Source of the DNA: Tetmemena sp. SeJ-2015
Lineage: Eukaryota > Ciliophora > Spirotrichea > Sporadotrichida > Oxytrichidae
Assembly (NCBI GenBank): GCA_027382625.1
Contig: JAJKFJ010022656.1
Coordinates: 1-60,420, forward strand
DNA length: 60,420 bases
Direction: 5' to 3'
In this document: positions 1 through 12,800 of the stretch, one piece after another
Numbering within the stretch: position 1 is the first letter of the stretch
Layout of the letters: each line of letters begins with the position of its first letter
Notes under the pieces: model-generated
What the model was told of the DNA's origin: nothing
The model's input: only the letters and a program-made list of their open reading frames with translations
Database searches by the model: none
Made by a program: the position numbers and the translations under genes

Positions 1-1297
1 TAGCTAGAGGGTCGGATTTTCAGCTAGCGAAGTCTAGAACTATCCAGCGATTCCAAAGAGATTATTTTCCCCTAGCTGATCTCTTTTTAATTTAATTTTG
101 ACTTCACCCCTGATTCTTACAATAATAGATCTTATTCCACTTACAGTCGTTCAAGAGTTTTCCGATAAATTTGCTTAAAATATGTTGAACTTTATTTTCC
201 CAATTTGATTGAATAGATGAAGATTGGTTGATAAGCTAAAGAGGGCTGCTGCTTAATTAGCAATCACTCTTATATTCTATCTCCCAAACAGCGAAAAAAG
301 ATTAAAGTCTCTTGATAAAATGGTGTAGGAATTCTCAAATACCAGATTTAAAATTGATATATCATTTGTATATATACTTTCAGATCTTCAGTTTTAAGGA
401 AATCTTTTATTGACCTTTGTATTGGGGCTTTAAAAACTTGCTCTTTACAATTCATTAACACGTATCTAATGAGAGATATACTTGCATTAGCCTCGGACCT
501 CAACCCAAGCATAAAGATCAAATTTTTATCTGATTTAGTCCCTGAATTGAACACCTTTGTGGCTCCACTAGATACCTCTTTCATGATTGAATATTTGTAA
601 ATTACTATATTTTATTGCACTATATTGAGCTAATAGGAATAGTAGACAGGAGTAAATCAGACTTGAATAGAGCGGTTAGTGATGCAGCCTATGAGCTAGA
701 TGATCGAATTTAATTTAACAAGCCTCTGCCAAAGGATAAGTAAAAGCAGGCTGAAGAACGAGAGAACTAGCTGAGAAGGGTGGAGCTAATGATAAAGCAG
801 CGAGAGCAGTTTGAGATTGACGAAGAGGAGCGCCGCAAAAAGGAGGAAGAAGAGGAAAAGTTTGACATAGCTGCCTTGCTTGCCAAAGTCAAGCTTACTA
901 AAAACAAAGGAGGATTTGGCTTTAATACAAAGCATCATTTCTCCACGCTGAGTAAAATTGACAGCTCTAAACGATCTCTACAACATCGGCATTTATACTA
1001 ATTTATTTGCATTCATTCACTTCATCTACTAATACAAAGTCGAAACCAATAATAAATGTCGCAACTGAAAAAAGGCCTTCGCTTAATACTGCTCAAATAG
1101 GTAAAAACGGTCGCAAAGAAGATCTATTAGGGACATCAAGTTCATCTTCATTAACTGGCAAAAGGACGAGTCTTGCTAACGGATGTAGCACGCCTTAGAG
1201 CTCATCGAGCTAAAGTATGACATTTTCGACCTAAATGATTGGAGGCTCCTAATCTAAAAGTGACGAGTCTAAGCCTATGAAAATGAACGCCAGATGA
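1..1297 (+). CDS. Hypothetical protein, 5' truncated by window edge
   Basis: The 5' part lies outside the window. With TAA/TAG read as Gln, frame 1 is open to about 226 and the coding signal continues after small frame changes near 226, 350, 980. Residues are helix-rich, HEAT-like in character (IGALKTCSLQFINTYL, then a Leu/Asp-rich stretch), followed by a charged coiled segment rich in Glu, Lys and Arg (780-880), the motif KGGFGF at about 905-925, and a Ser/Thr-rich tail ending at a TGA at 1295-1297. I do not recognise the family. The frame changes look like missing or extra single bases rather than introns, because no GT-AG pair restores the frame. A - strand reading at 264-584 is the antisense shadow. 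Confidence 0.55.
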
Positions 1298-1719
1298 TAT
1301 CTATAATTTTCGGTTGCTCTTTTGATACGAACTAGTTTGGAAAGCAAATTATCTAATAAATAAACTACTCTAGTTAATTGTATACTAACAAGATATTCCT
1401 CTCTGTCAATTAAATTATCAAATTTCAAACTCGGTTTCCCTATCACATATGCATTAACATACCATTAAGATAATCATCCAAGGGTGAAAAATAATTTAAT
1501 AAACTCCACTTAAAATTAAATACAGTTCATTGAAGATATCTCAGAAGGATGAAAAATTAATTCTAATTTTGCTCTTCTTTATTTATCATTTTATATTATC
1601 GCATCGAATCTCATTAAAATTAAAATTTTAGCTCCCTAAGAAATCTTAATTTTTTTAATCGGCTGTACTAATTTATTATCTTCTTGAATGCTAAAAAGTG
1701 TATTATAGAATTTATATAA
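1298..1719. other. AT-rich intergenic spacer
   Basis: Spacer between the 3' ends of two convergent genes. It is AT-rich, with no open frame of coding character and no RNA gene that I can see. Confidence 0.5.
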
Positions 1720-3467
1720 TCAAATTTTTTCTCCTTTTCGTAATTTTAGCTTAGTAAATTTTTTCTCCTAGTAAATAAATTTCTTATTGATAGTTTTGAA
1801 AAATGAGTGACTAGAGCCCTTTTCTTGATAATTTATAAATGAGTGAATTGAAGGATCAACAAAAGCCTTTTCTGATGAATAATTTGGATAGTTATTGAAT
1901 CTCTGAGGCTCGCTAGTTTAAGAACGTTAGAAATATTTTATTTGAAAATGAAACTAAATAAGTTAGGAATGAATGAGGGGCTATGAAATCTGTTTAGGTA
2001 GTTAGTAGATTTAAGTTTCATCTTACCATCCATTGTAAGATCCAATACTTATTTCTTGTACTCTTGCTGTCCTTTATCTGTCTGAAGCAGAGGGAGCAAG
2101 AGGTTGAGTAGAGCTGTATTTATTTTAGAGCAGAGGTCCTTTGATCTTGCTGAAGTAGCTCTCTTTCAAATTTAGGTTTGGAAGTGTTGAAGCTTCCTAA
2201 GAATTTATCGAACTCTCACTGGCAATACTTTATTATCTACTCTTTCTATCTCTTTAACTTTACAATCGGTTAATTAAATGAAGATAAAGCAGAGCTGTAA
2301 AATATCGGCTACCCATAAATTAAATCCTTATAATAAATACAAATTTATTGATTCGTTGGTTTATTTAGCTATGGCTACATATTTTGATAGACATTGGTAT
2401 TTAATTGATGAGTTGCACTTTTTCTTTCCTCAAAAATAGCTCTAATTTGATCAGAGCTCATATCTTGGTAGTAGTTGTGATTTAAGGAAGCCCCTTTTTT
2501 GGAACTTAAGTTGTTGACTTGTTACTGAGTCTATAATTTTTACTTTTTAGGAGTAGTAGTGCAATCAGACAGCATTTATAATAAAATAATATAAGGGAAA
2601 TTGAGCAAGTGATGTTGATTTTTTAAGGAAATGATGCTCTCCTCTTTTATAGACTTAGCCTCTTGCCCTACTTAAAAACAATGATTCACTTAATAACAAA
2701 ATATTTCGTCATCCTCTTCTTGTGGCTTTTCAAGAATCAGATTCTATCCTCGTATGGTAATCAGTCTTTGACTAGTTTTTCCCTTGCTGCTAGATGGAGT
2801 ATTTATTACTTAGACCTTAGTTGGAGTTAATTGAGCCTAGTTTATTTAAACAAATTTAGCACTAATTACTTATATTGTAATTCTTATTAATTTTACGTTT
2901 CTTCAACATCTGACTCTAGTTTTCTTTTATTGCTATTTTCTCTTAAGTCATTCTTTTTCTCTTATCTGATGAGATGCTAAAAGTTATTTACATATAAAGC
3001 TTAACTAGGAACTTTACTATAGGAGTCAAGCATTAAGAAAACTTTGGTTCAAGGTGTTTATTGCTATCGAAAAGTCTCATCTCCTTATAAATTAGGAAAA
3101 GGCTCTCTATCCACTTATCTCTTGTTAAATTTACTTACAAATAAATATTTTTGTTGAGTTTTGAATTTTGCGAAAAGAAAAATCTCCTTCTTCAGTTAGT
3201 GATTCAGTGTTTTGTTAGGAGATTTAAGTGAAATTTTATTTGTCTTGAGTTGAAGACCTATCACTAGCAAGGGAAGTTAGGTTAGCGTTTTTGCCTTTGG
3301 TGTTATTTAAAGGGCTTTCTTTCAGCTATGATAGTGTTTATTTAGCGGAAAGATCATTTCTAAAGTATTAAAGCAAGCTGATAAGACAGTAGCTTTATTG
3401 CCCTTTCTAGCAGTGAGTTGTAAGAGCTCTCTAATTATCTAGTGGAAAAGCCAGAATATATAGACAT
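1720..3467 (-). CDS. Gln/Asn/Ser-rich hypothetical protein
   Basis: The start ATG at 3467 gives MSIYSGFSTRQLESSYN. A 28-nt intron (gtcttatcagc...tttag) then joins LLERAIKLL to NDLSAKQTLSQLKESP in phase. The protein is low-complexity, rich in Gln (nearly all TAA/TAG), Asn and Ser, with Lys/Glu helices in the middle and a basic tail (about KKFTKLKLRKGEKI) before TGA at 1720-1722. Two or three further frame changes (near 3085, 2740, 2300) are needed, by introns or missing bases. No domain is recognised. A plus-strand reading of the same DNA with TGA as Trp gives a spurious membrane protein and was rejected. Confidence 0.6.
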
Positions 3468-3674
3468 ATACAAAATTCATAAAGATTATAAATATTATAT
3501 TATTTTATAAAGTGGACATTCTATTAAGACTAAATTACTTTAATTTATTATTTTAATTTAATTCGGTGCAATTACCATCTTTAAAAAGTACTAATGCTAG
3601 TGATAATAGAATAAGATCTCCATTAATTCATAATTCACAAATCTATCAACTTAGAGTTTCCACTTAATCAAATT

Positions 3675-5177
3675 TCAGCTGAAGGAATCTTCGTAACCTC
3701 TGCCCATATTTGAAACTAATTATTCACTCATCTCTTAACTTCCAAATCCTGGGAGTCTAAAATTATTGAAATTATCCTCTCCTTCCTGCTGGTAATATAA
3801 ATATGCCATATAGTTCTTAATTATTTTTCAAATTAATTTAATAAATAACTATCCCGGACAAGTCGGTCATATTTAAGTATCTCTTGTCTTACATACTCGT
3901 TCAGCTTTTCACTTTCATCTAACTCCTCAGTTGTTACTTTGAAATGTCTCTAGCTTTAGACATCATCCTAACTCTCGTCTTACTCTGAGCGTGATCCTTG
4001 ATAATTTAAATTCTGCTTATTTCGTTAATGAGTGAATTCAATCTATGCTCCTTCATCATCTAATCCTCCATGTGCACATTAACACCTTCATCATCAAAGG
4101 TATACTACTAATGATAATCAATTCTCATATAAAATGAAGAGGGCTGTTTTCTCCAGCAAGATCATTTGAAAAAGTATTTTAAACATAGAGCTAGCTGATC
4201 ATTTACTGCTAGTTCATAAGTCTCTCTCTTTCCCCTTCTTCTCTAATAAGTTATTGCTGATGCTCTTACTCTAAATTCTGCAAGTTAAAGTCACTCACAT
4301 CCTCAACTCCATTATAATAGCTCTACAAATGACTTCCTTAAATGTGATCTTTGTGAGCAGAATCGGTTTGCATTTGAGAGATCTTAGGGAAATAGGATCT
4401 GTTGTCATCGTAAATTCCATGCTTCTCCTTGTAGCTAAGCAAATGCTATTCTAGCTACTACTGTAAAAGCACTAGCATTTAGTTATTCAACTAAAAGGTT
4501 CTCTGGAAATTCTTAGCCAGTTCTTTAATGCTATCTCCCTCGTAAATACCGATTCTTCCTGTTCGGGTAGGGGTGATGTTCACATCAACATACATAATTA
4601 AGGTAAATGAAATTTAAACAAAAAATAATGAGTCTCTTTTTCTCCCTTTGCTTTTCAATAAAACTAGGAGGCTTGACTGGGAGTTACTTAGTCCTTTCAT
4701 AATTTTCGCCTGTCTCTTTTTTCTTCTACATCTCTTCTTAAGTTCTCTTCTCTTCAGTTATTTTCCTGATTCTTTGGACCTACTCTTAATAGCCTCTAGG
4801 TAATTTATCTGCGGCAGGTGGTTTTGCTGGTTTCTTGTTCGCAATTATGTTAGGCTTGAAAGTACACTCAAATTTATAATATGTAAACATGAATTCATCA
4901 CTCCTCTAGTTCCTTTTCCTCTCTTGTGTTTTTGTCCTCGTACTTTTACTTTTGGTTCTTGATCTTTTGAGAGAGGTCTTGGAAAATTTAATTCGCCTCT
5001 CTCCGCATGTTCTAATAGGTCTTGCTTTACTAAGAATTCACTCCTGGGATGTTCGTGTTGAAAGTTCCCATGCCCCCTCCTATGAAACTTCCAGCTCTTG
5101 ACTTCGAAGTGTCTAAAATAAATACACATACACTCATTTAAGTAAAACAGTGTCTGGTTTGAAGGAACACTACTCAA
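3675..5177 (-). CDS. Coiled-coil protein with a VDVNI/EGD-type domain
   Basis: The N-terminal region contains the phrase FECTFKPNI, then Pro-rich and Lys/Glu-rich helices (about 4560-4850). A compact domain at about 4420-4590 reads VDVNI...RIGIYEGDSIKELA, a small beta-grasp-like segment seen at the C-terminal side of many protist coiled-coil proteins. Gln-rich coils follow, and the last exon ends at TGA 3675-3677 after an intron-like gttattt...aattaag near 3820-3855. Frame changes occur near 5000, 4610, 4150. The start is not certain: the frame stays open a little beyond 5177 and there is no good ATG, so the 5' end may lie in an exon overlapping the divergent neighbour. Function unknown, probably cytoskeletal by composition. 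Confidence 0.6.
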
Positions 5178-5781
5178 GTTCCCTTGAAATTAAGTTCTCC
5201 TTTGCCTTTTCAATCTTTTATTCTGCAAGATGCTGTCTGTAGAACATCAGCTCGTATCTGTTCAAGCCTCCTGGATTTTAAGATTAGCCTTGTAGATACT
5301 GCTATTGATTCTAATTGGTCTGAGAATGAGTTTGGAGATTATTTGAAGAGGAGAAATGTGAAGTTGGCGTACGAGACTGGGCGGATATCATATCTGCACT
5401 AGCGTCTCTTCTTATATTTTAAAGTTCAGGAGTTCCTGAAAGCAATCGCTAAGTAAGCTATTGATATATTATTAATTAATTGTATTGATCTAGTTTCTTA
5501 GTTTGAGTACTGATATTTGGACTGAAGGTAAGTTAAATTATAATAGTTGAGAGAGATGATCGTTAAGAACTTGAGGCTTAAATTTCCTATTTTAAGCTGC
5601 AGGATCTATCACAGATGAAAATAGAGCTCTCGCATTAGCTGTGGCTGTATTAAGTGGCGAGTTTGACCTCTGTCCCAAAGATTAGGTGAAACTAACTTTG
5701 TTGGCGTGTATTTGCTTGAATTCAACAGCAATCTTTTCCACAGACCATAAATTAAGACTATTAAACAAAAATCATTTTTGA
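5165..5781 (+). CDS. Small helical protein with microexons
   Basis: The coding segments are about 5165-5452, 5502-5527, 5547-5561 and 5603-5781. They are separated by GT-AG introns of 49, 19 and 41 nt (5453-5501, 5528-5546, 5562-5602). Splicing keeps one frame throughout: ...QEFLKAIAN / LSTDIWTE / VERDDR / SITDENRALALAVAVLSG..., ending at TGA 5779-5781. The third coding segment is only 15 nt. The protein (about 170 aa) is mostly helical; I recognise no family. No ATG lies at the 5' end of the open frame, so a first exon is probably upstream. The 3' end overlaps the convergent gene on the other strand by 60 bp. Confidence 0.65.
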
Positions 5782-8345
5782 AAAATTGTTAAAAGCGAGA
5801 TAATGATGCAATGCCTTTTAGCTAGATCCTTCAGCCGAATTGTCCCTCTGAATATCAAAAGAACCCATATTCATGCTTATACTGTTATCAAAGTTTTAAG
5901 CTTAAGCATTCAGGATTTACTCGTAACCCTTGAGATTAATCCCCTCCTCTTAGTAATGATTCTCCAGGTATTCTCCTAAAAATCCTGCAGTTGTCTAAAT
6001 ATTACCTATATTCATTCTCAATATAAATAGAACTTACTTTTAGCGTTATATATTAGAAGAAGAAGTACATCGTAGAGCATGGCATTATCAACTTTATCAT
6101 AGTTCAGAGGATTTAAAACGTGCCACAAGTTGTAAATGAATTCCTTCTCTTAGATAACCAGGCCTCTGAGAGTTGTTTAGTAGGTATGGTCGTTTGCTTT
6201 TTCTATTTAAAGCTGAGAGTTATTAGTCGGATTCAAGTAAGGAAGATAGTTAAGTAAAAATAGCACCTGCTTGAACTCCTCGATGTCAATTAAAAATAAT
6301 TTCTCCATTTTCATCTCTATCATGCATCTCTAATGGCTACTTCAACTTCCTTTTAAAGCTTCTTAAAGTAGATCTGCTGAGATTTCTCAGAGATCAAATT
6401 CTAGTTCTATTCTTAATGAGAAGGTAGTGGGGCTTAATTTGCAGTTTTGGCTTATGTTTTTTTTGTGGATTTTGATTTTTGATATCTAAATACTGTCATT
6501 ATTGGAATTTAATTAATTGATTTAATTAAAAGTTTTGGAATGTGTACCAATTTGATATGAGATTTTAGAACATGTGATGCTTTTGAATTGGAGGTAAGCT
6601 TTTTTCTGACGAAGATACTTGGTCCTGATATATTAGTAATATTTTAGGTTGGAAGAGTGTGACTACTCTGAGCTTGAGTTTTATTCAAGCCTTGATTCCT
6701 GCCCTTGTTACTATCAATTATTCTAGAGTTACTAGCTCCATTCGAAACATATTTATTAGGATCAGATTAAAAAATATTACATCTCTGAGAGTACGAGTTG
6801 AATCCTTTTTAATTTCCATAGTCTTTGAGGTGTCATAATTACCATTTCTAGCTGATTGGATTCCATTAGTTATAGTAGAATTTTAATTCGTAGCCTGGTT
6901 CTAATATTTTGATAAAGGTGTGGATTTCCCGTCCAAAATGGGATTATATTTTGGAAACTACCTTTGACTATGCTAGTTATTAGGAGTTCTGCTATTTTAG
7001 GATATCTCTCTTGCCATTGTCATTCTAGTTGGAGTTTTATCTTTAACCTTAGACTGATCTTTAACAGGAGAGCTTTGATACTACTGTTGAATAGTGCTTC
7101 TACTATTTTGAATTCTAGTTTGTTGAGTTTTCTGATTTTAATTGTCTTGTTATCCAAGTCTGTAAGGACTTTTAGAAGTCTCAGCAACTCTTTATGTCTA
7201 TTAGATTTGATTAAACTGCTAATTATTCTCCATCATTACTGCTTTCTTTAATTCATCTAGCTTTTTGCGTTTGATGTCATCGTAGTTTGCTGCATTCTAG
7301 AGTAATTACTTACTGAAAGCATCTTGAATTATATTAACCCCGACTTTAAAATTCAAAGACTCATCTAGATTTTAATTCTCGCTCTAAGGATTTAAAGTCT
7401 ATCTCTTTTATGGAGAAATTATATTCATTATCTCGTTTTTTTATTAAAGGCTAATATAGCCAGAGGAGTCCTGATAAAACTGATGATTGCTTTAATTCTG
7501 ATTCTAAGAATTTAGACTATTGAAAGTTTCGATTTGATATTATTGGCTTCCGTTTTCCGTAGCAGAAGAATTCTTCCTGTCACCAGCTCTTGCTGCTCCA
7601 TTTGAATTATGGCGAGTTTATTCTTGAGACTATTAAGATTAGGAATTAAAGCTGCTTTTCCTCTTCTTTTCCAAGCTCTTCTCTCTTTTCTCTTGGTCAT
7701 TATAAACTTAAGAAGCTTCATTTTAAAGCAACTGCAGCTTAAATTACTGCTGTTGCGAAAGCTTTTACTTCTTAAGTTCTTCCATCATTTGATCAATTAG
7801 TTTCTCATCTTCATCTTGTGATTTTTCATGCATTGAGTTCTTACCATAGCTATCATTTTTGTTATGCAGGCTTTATCTGTTGCTTCCCTCTTCGTTATCT
7901 GAAACTCTCTGGTTATGATTAGCTGTGAGTGGGGCATAAAAGATGTTGTTGTTGAAATTATTGCTGTTTAAATTAGAGTTCTAGGTGTGCTCATTATTGC
8001 GAAGCTGTTGTGTGATTTAATTGTGCTAATTAGAACTGTGGTCCCTTGCACTTGGCTGGTTGCTGTATTAGGAGTTGTCTAAGTTTGAAGCACTAATGTT
8101 GACTGGCAGCTCTTTAGAAGAGTCTATGGAGGCTATGTTTCTTGGTTTCTTTTTAATGAACCTGGGCTGGTAGCTCCTAACAGGCTAGGTGTTAGCATCT
8201 TTGTTATTAGTATCCCCGATGTTCAGATGATTGCTCGCTCCATGACTTGACTATTAAGAGTGAGCAGAGGATTCTTAGTCCGAGGGTACAGGTATGTTTT
8301 GCATAGAGGGCGAAGCATTCATGGTTGATTGTGGATTGGCGTTCA
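5722..8345 (-). CDS. Gln/Asn-rich protein with conserved helical C-terminal domain
   Basis: The ATG at 8345 opens a frame free of TGA for about 1.6 kb (to about 6690): a Ser/Gln/Asn-rich disordered N-terminus, then helices such as DQMMEELKKQKLSQ and YDDIKRKKLDELKKAV. After a one-base break at a T6 run near 6770 and another near 6325, the C-terminal part contains KLFLIDIEEFKQVLFLLNYL and NLWHVLNPLNYDKVDNAMLY. That segment is an EF-hand-like or calponin-like helical domain in style, but I cannot name it. An intron (gtaagttctat...) lies near 5995-6025. Stop TGA at 5722-5724. The MKMEK start at 6314 is not needed, because one missing base at 6325 joins it to the upstream frame. Confidence 0.65.
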
Positions 8346-8665
8346 TTATCAGCAAATATAATTTATTTGATTGTTAATCCTACAACGAATATTAATTAAT
8401 CTAACTTGCAACAGTGTGAGTTATAATTTAAATCTCAATGATCTGTTTTAAAACTTTAACACACAACAAAAGCAGAAGTTTAATCAATACTCTGGCTGCG
8501 GCTAAAACTTTAAGCGAAAGTAATAAACTAATAAGAGCGAGAAATATTGGATGGCAAAAATAATTATATTATCAGCCCCTATTCTAGATTAGTAATATCA
8601 CTGTTAAATTTTATAAGTCAAATATCTTTGAGAGAAATTAAGTCAGCAAAGTCACCGACACAAAT
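8346..8665. promoter_or_regulatory. Divergent promoter region, AT-rich
   Basis: A 320-bp spacer between the starts of two divergent genes (8345 on - and 8666 on +), so it presumably holds both promoters. No motif can be assigned with confidence. Confidence 0.35.
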
Positions 8666-9651
8666 ATGGAATCAACAGCAGATCAACAGCAATAGCAAGT
8701 CGAGGAAGTTTAAAAACAGCTTGAAGAGACCAAGATAGTAGAAAAACTTCCTTATGTAACCAGAAGGTAGTACTACGAAGACTCTTACCTAGTAAGTTAG
8801 AGAAATTAGAGAGTTTGAAAAATACATTGAGGATAGAACAATTGCCCATAGAAGATTCTAATATCATGATATAGTTTGAGTCTGTTGGAAAAGTGGAAGC
8901 CATTTGGAAAAACGACTAGGGTGATACTGTATTAGTTTTGGACACCTCAATCTTCCACCCTCAAGGTGGTGGTCAGCCATCCGATGAGGGCTACATCACT
9001 TCTCAAGACGGTTCAGTCAAGTTCACAATCAAAGCTCTTTAAACAAAGGATGATGCAATCCTCCATATTGGTACATTTGAGCAAGAAGGATCAGCCTTTG
9101 AGGTGGGCTAGGAATTAAGACTTACTGTCGATGAGGCAAAGAGAAGAGCCTTCGCTCAATACCACTCCTCAGGCCATTTGCTAGATATGGCCTTCAGGAG
9201 ATTGGGAATCACGAGTCTGAAGCCAGGCAAGGGTTATCACTTTACTACTGGTGCTTACGTCGAGTACATCGGAAATTTGGACAACTCACTCAAAGACAAG
9301 ATTTGCAAGGATCTCACTGAAACAGTCAATACCATTATTTAAGAGCAGCAAGGTAAGGAAGGAACTTGGGTCAAGATGTGCACCTATGAGGAAGCTGGTT
9401 AGGAGCTAAAGGATGGAGTTCCTCCTTACATCAAGGTAGGATACAAATTTAAGTTAAATATAAAATTCATTGTATTATAAGGATCTGACCTGAGAGTGGT
9501 CAAGCTAACTCCAGAAGATGCGGGTTGCCCTTGCGGAGGAACCCATGTTAAGCATGTGACAGATATCCCCTTCCTTGAAGTCACTAAGGTTCTCAAGAAA
9601 GGAAAGAACACTAGAGTTTCTTATACTATCAAAGAAGCACCTGCTAAATGA
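8666..9651 (+). CDS. AlaX-type alanyl-tRNA editing protein
   Basis: The product hydrolyses mischarged Ser-tRNA(Ala) (or Gly-tRNA) in trans, protecting translation fidelity in the cytosol. The ATG at 8666 is followed by a Gln-rich leader (MESTADQQQQ). The editing domain carries the expected zinc-site motifs: HSSGHLL (H-x3-H, about 9165-9185), and CPCGGTHV (about 9520-9545) preceded by GSDLRVVK. The early block FHPQGGGQPSDEG (about 8950-8990) is also diagnostic. The length (about 300 aa, without the aminoacylation domain) fits a stand-alone editor rather than AlaRS. One intron, 9436-9481 (gtagga...ataag), interrupts IK/GSD; keeping frame needs one extra G at the 3' exon start. Another one-base break lies near 8793. 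Stop TGA at 9649-9651. Confidence 0.9.
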
Positions 9652-9820
9652 GTGATACATGAAGCATTTTAGACTAATTTAGATGAAAAATCTAAACAGT
9701 GTTTCATCTATCTATCTTTATCATTGAAATTTGTGTTTAATCATACAAATATTTTGCACTGGATAATCTAGATTCAGGATTGATGATAAATTATATTCGG
9801 ATAAGTCATATATAAAACTT

Positions 9821-12800
9821 ATGGACGAGGAAAACAGGATTTACAAAAAATAAATATCACAAATATCCACTTCACCCAATAACATGAAAAATTAAAACCA
9901 AGCCAAGTCTGCAAATAAAAATCCTAATGATCAAGAGGAAGAGCCAGCCTAAATTAGGCAAGAATTTAGGAAGAAGCTAACCCCTACTCAGGTAGAGATA
10001 GTTAGGAATGTCTAAACATTTTATTTTAGGAGAAAATAGTTTAGGCTATTGAAGAAGGGGATAAGTTTAACTTTGAAAAACTTGGAGGTACCAAAGACTT
10101 CGATCTTAACTTTGAAATTACTAGCGAAGGTATTTTCCCTCTTTTGGTTGCTAGTGCAAAAGGAGAGTAAGACATAAACTTAAGTAATCATTTTCCAAAG
10201 TAAAGACATGGTTCAGCTCATGCTGAAGAATAAAACACTAGATGTAAATAAGACAGATTTTTATGGAGTAAACTCCTTCTGGATAGCTTCTTTTTACGGA
10301 AAGATAGATGTAAAGCTTTGATAGAATAACCATTTTTAGGTAATGAAGGTTCTAATTACAAATGGGATAGATTTAATGTGCAAAAATCATAATGGTTCTA
10401 ACGCTCTCCATATCGCTGTTAAGAAGGGAAATACCCAAGTCATTTAATTCTGCTTAAATTTTAACTACTTATCATTTAAGCCTTGCTTGACATCCATTAC
10501 CCTTTAAACTATACTAAAAATAATGGAGTAACGGCTTTAGGAATTGCTGCTTATAAAGGATCTGTGAAACTCATGGCAATTCTTTATAATGCAGGAGCTG
10601 AGATCAACACTCTTAGTATACAGGGTGTATCACCACTATATTTAGCCATCAAATCCGGAAACTTAGAGTGCGTAAAATTTTTGCTCGAAAGAAAGGCCAC
10701 TGCCCATCTCAATGACCCCAGCATAGCTGATTTTTCACCTCTTTTCTATTGCATTAAGCAAGGAAACAAAAACGCCCTTGAACTAATTTGCGACACTGGA
10801 ATTGATTTAGACAACTGCTTCAACTAACAAGGATATTTAATTGCATTTAAGTTTATAATTAGTAATTTTAAAATATTCTCCAATAACCTACTCTGCTCTT
10901 TTAAACCAAGCAGAAATTACAAACTACTTAACGCTTAGAGTGAAGAATATCAATGATGAGGACCCAGAGGGCTATACTGCTTTCACTCGCTATCTGCTTT
11001 AGCAAAATTTCGACATAGCCAGTAAGATCCTTAAGAGAGGAGGAATTGAGGCACTCGAGTTCTGTAACAGGGATGGGAAAACTCCACTCACTATTTGTAT
11101 TCTCAAAGAGATTGACTAGGCAGTTAAGTATCTAATAACCAAATCTGCGAATCCTCATATTCAAGATTAATTTGATTATGATGATTAAATGTTCAAGACT
11201 TACAAGGTAGAGACAGTTGTGACTATGCCAAAAAATCTGTGAAATTCATGAATCAACCCTACTTTAGCACCTGTGATGGCTCTCTGAAGCAAATGCCTAA
11301 AGTTAAGATTCTAAACAAGAAAGAGCATGAAACATTCAAGGAAAATAACTATCAAAATCAAAGTGAGGATAAGCTGAGATTGCTCAGAGGGGAGACTCAA
11401 ACACCTGAGCTGCTCCCACCTGTAAATATTATCCCACTAAAGAACATCTCAGTGCCTTAACTTGATCAGCTTCTCAACTCGCAAGATGATATAAGAAACA
11501 GAGAGTCTAATGTTGAAATGCTCATCAGAGAAAACATCCAGCTTTAGTCACAGCAGCAGTTTAAAACTGACCTTAAGGATCTAGACCATGAATTTAAGAT
11601 GAACTAAATTTCCAAGATCACTGAGAGGGAAGATGGAGAGATGGCTCTTAAAAGAAGGGATCAAGAAAGCAAGAGAGGCAAATAAAACTAGCAGGTGGAG
11701 GAAGAATAGTTAGAAGATGAAAGCAGTGAGTACTACACAAACAGCTAGATTCAGAGTAGTCAAGGAACAAGACCTAAAATAAACAATACCTACTCTAAAT
11801 AGCAATCTGATTCTTTAATTTTGTTTTTTTACTTTTTAGATGAGCTAAAGTATAAGTTGGAAGTTTACTCGTAGATAAGACAAGAAAGAAACAATCAGCT
11901 ATAACTTTAGAGATCTCTTGAGCGTTAGAAGCTCGAAGAGGAGAAGAAAAGAATGAAATAGGCGTTTAGAAACGATCTTGATGATTATGGATTGTCACCT
12001 GAGAAGAGCAAGTAACATAAAATTGAATAGGATAATTTCTGGAATGAACAGAGAAGCTCTATTCAAAGGTAATACGACTCAAGGCTAAGTGAGAGCAAAA
12101 CAAAGTTAGATCAGCTGAAGGATCCCATCCAAAATTATTAATCTAATAAAAGTCTCAATCGTAATTCAAACAGGAAAATACCAGAATTAAAAAGGATAGA
12201 CAGCCAATTCGCTTATAACATAGACAGCAAAGAGAGCTTAAAGGGAGATAATTAATACATCTTATAGCAAAGACAAGATTTACATTCAAACTTTAAATAG
12301 GAAGAAAAAGATAGCTCTCTCTTTATTTCAGGAGAGAATAACATAAATCTGGATTGGAACAGAAGAGATAAATCTTATGAGTAAGAGTTTAAAGAGATAT
12401 CTCCTTATTTGACTAAAACTAAAGCAGCATCTTTCTTGCAAAAAGAAAGAGAAAACGAAAGTTAGGTAGCAAAGCAATCTTAAAGAAGAGAGTTGTATAC
12501 TAATGGAGACTTGCAACCTCACACTCTTAAGATCAATGGATTTGAGAAAGCTATTGAGCGTGATTTTGATGAAGAGAGAAGAGAATAAAAGGTTCAATCC
12601 AAGAGAAAGGGATAAAATAACTCAATAAGGAATAATCAAGGTGAATAATTTGTAGACTAGGTAAGAAATGCAAGTTGGATAGAAAAAGTAGGTAAACTTT
12701 TGCTATATTTTTACAAATAAATTTAAATTCTAATTTGCTTAACAGAGCTGCGGATAATTTGATAAAGTTAAGGCTTGAGATTGAAAGCGAGTTGAAATAA

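Noticed and set aside
1803..3500. Plus-strand membrane protein if TGA is read as Trp in addition to TAA/TAG as Gln
   Set aside because: With no stop codons every frame is open. The opposite strand gives a far better Q/N-rich coding frame using TGA as stop, with a clean start and splice.
9436..9481. Germline-eliminated segment in the AlaX gene
   Set aside because: The AAGG repeats at the ends do not restore the frame. A GT-AG intron plus one lost G in GGG does.
10444..10484. Internal eliminated sequence with AAG pointer in the ankyrin gene
   Set aside because: A pointer model restores frame here, but a GT-AG intron with one missing base explains it equally well and matches the general indel pattern.
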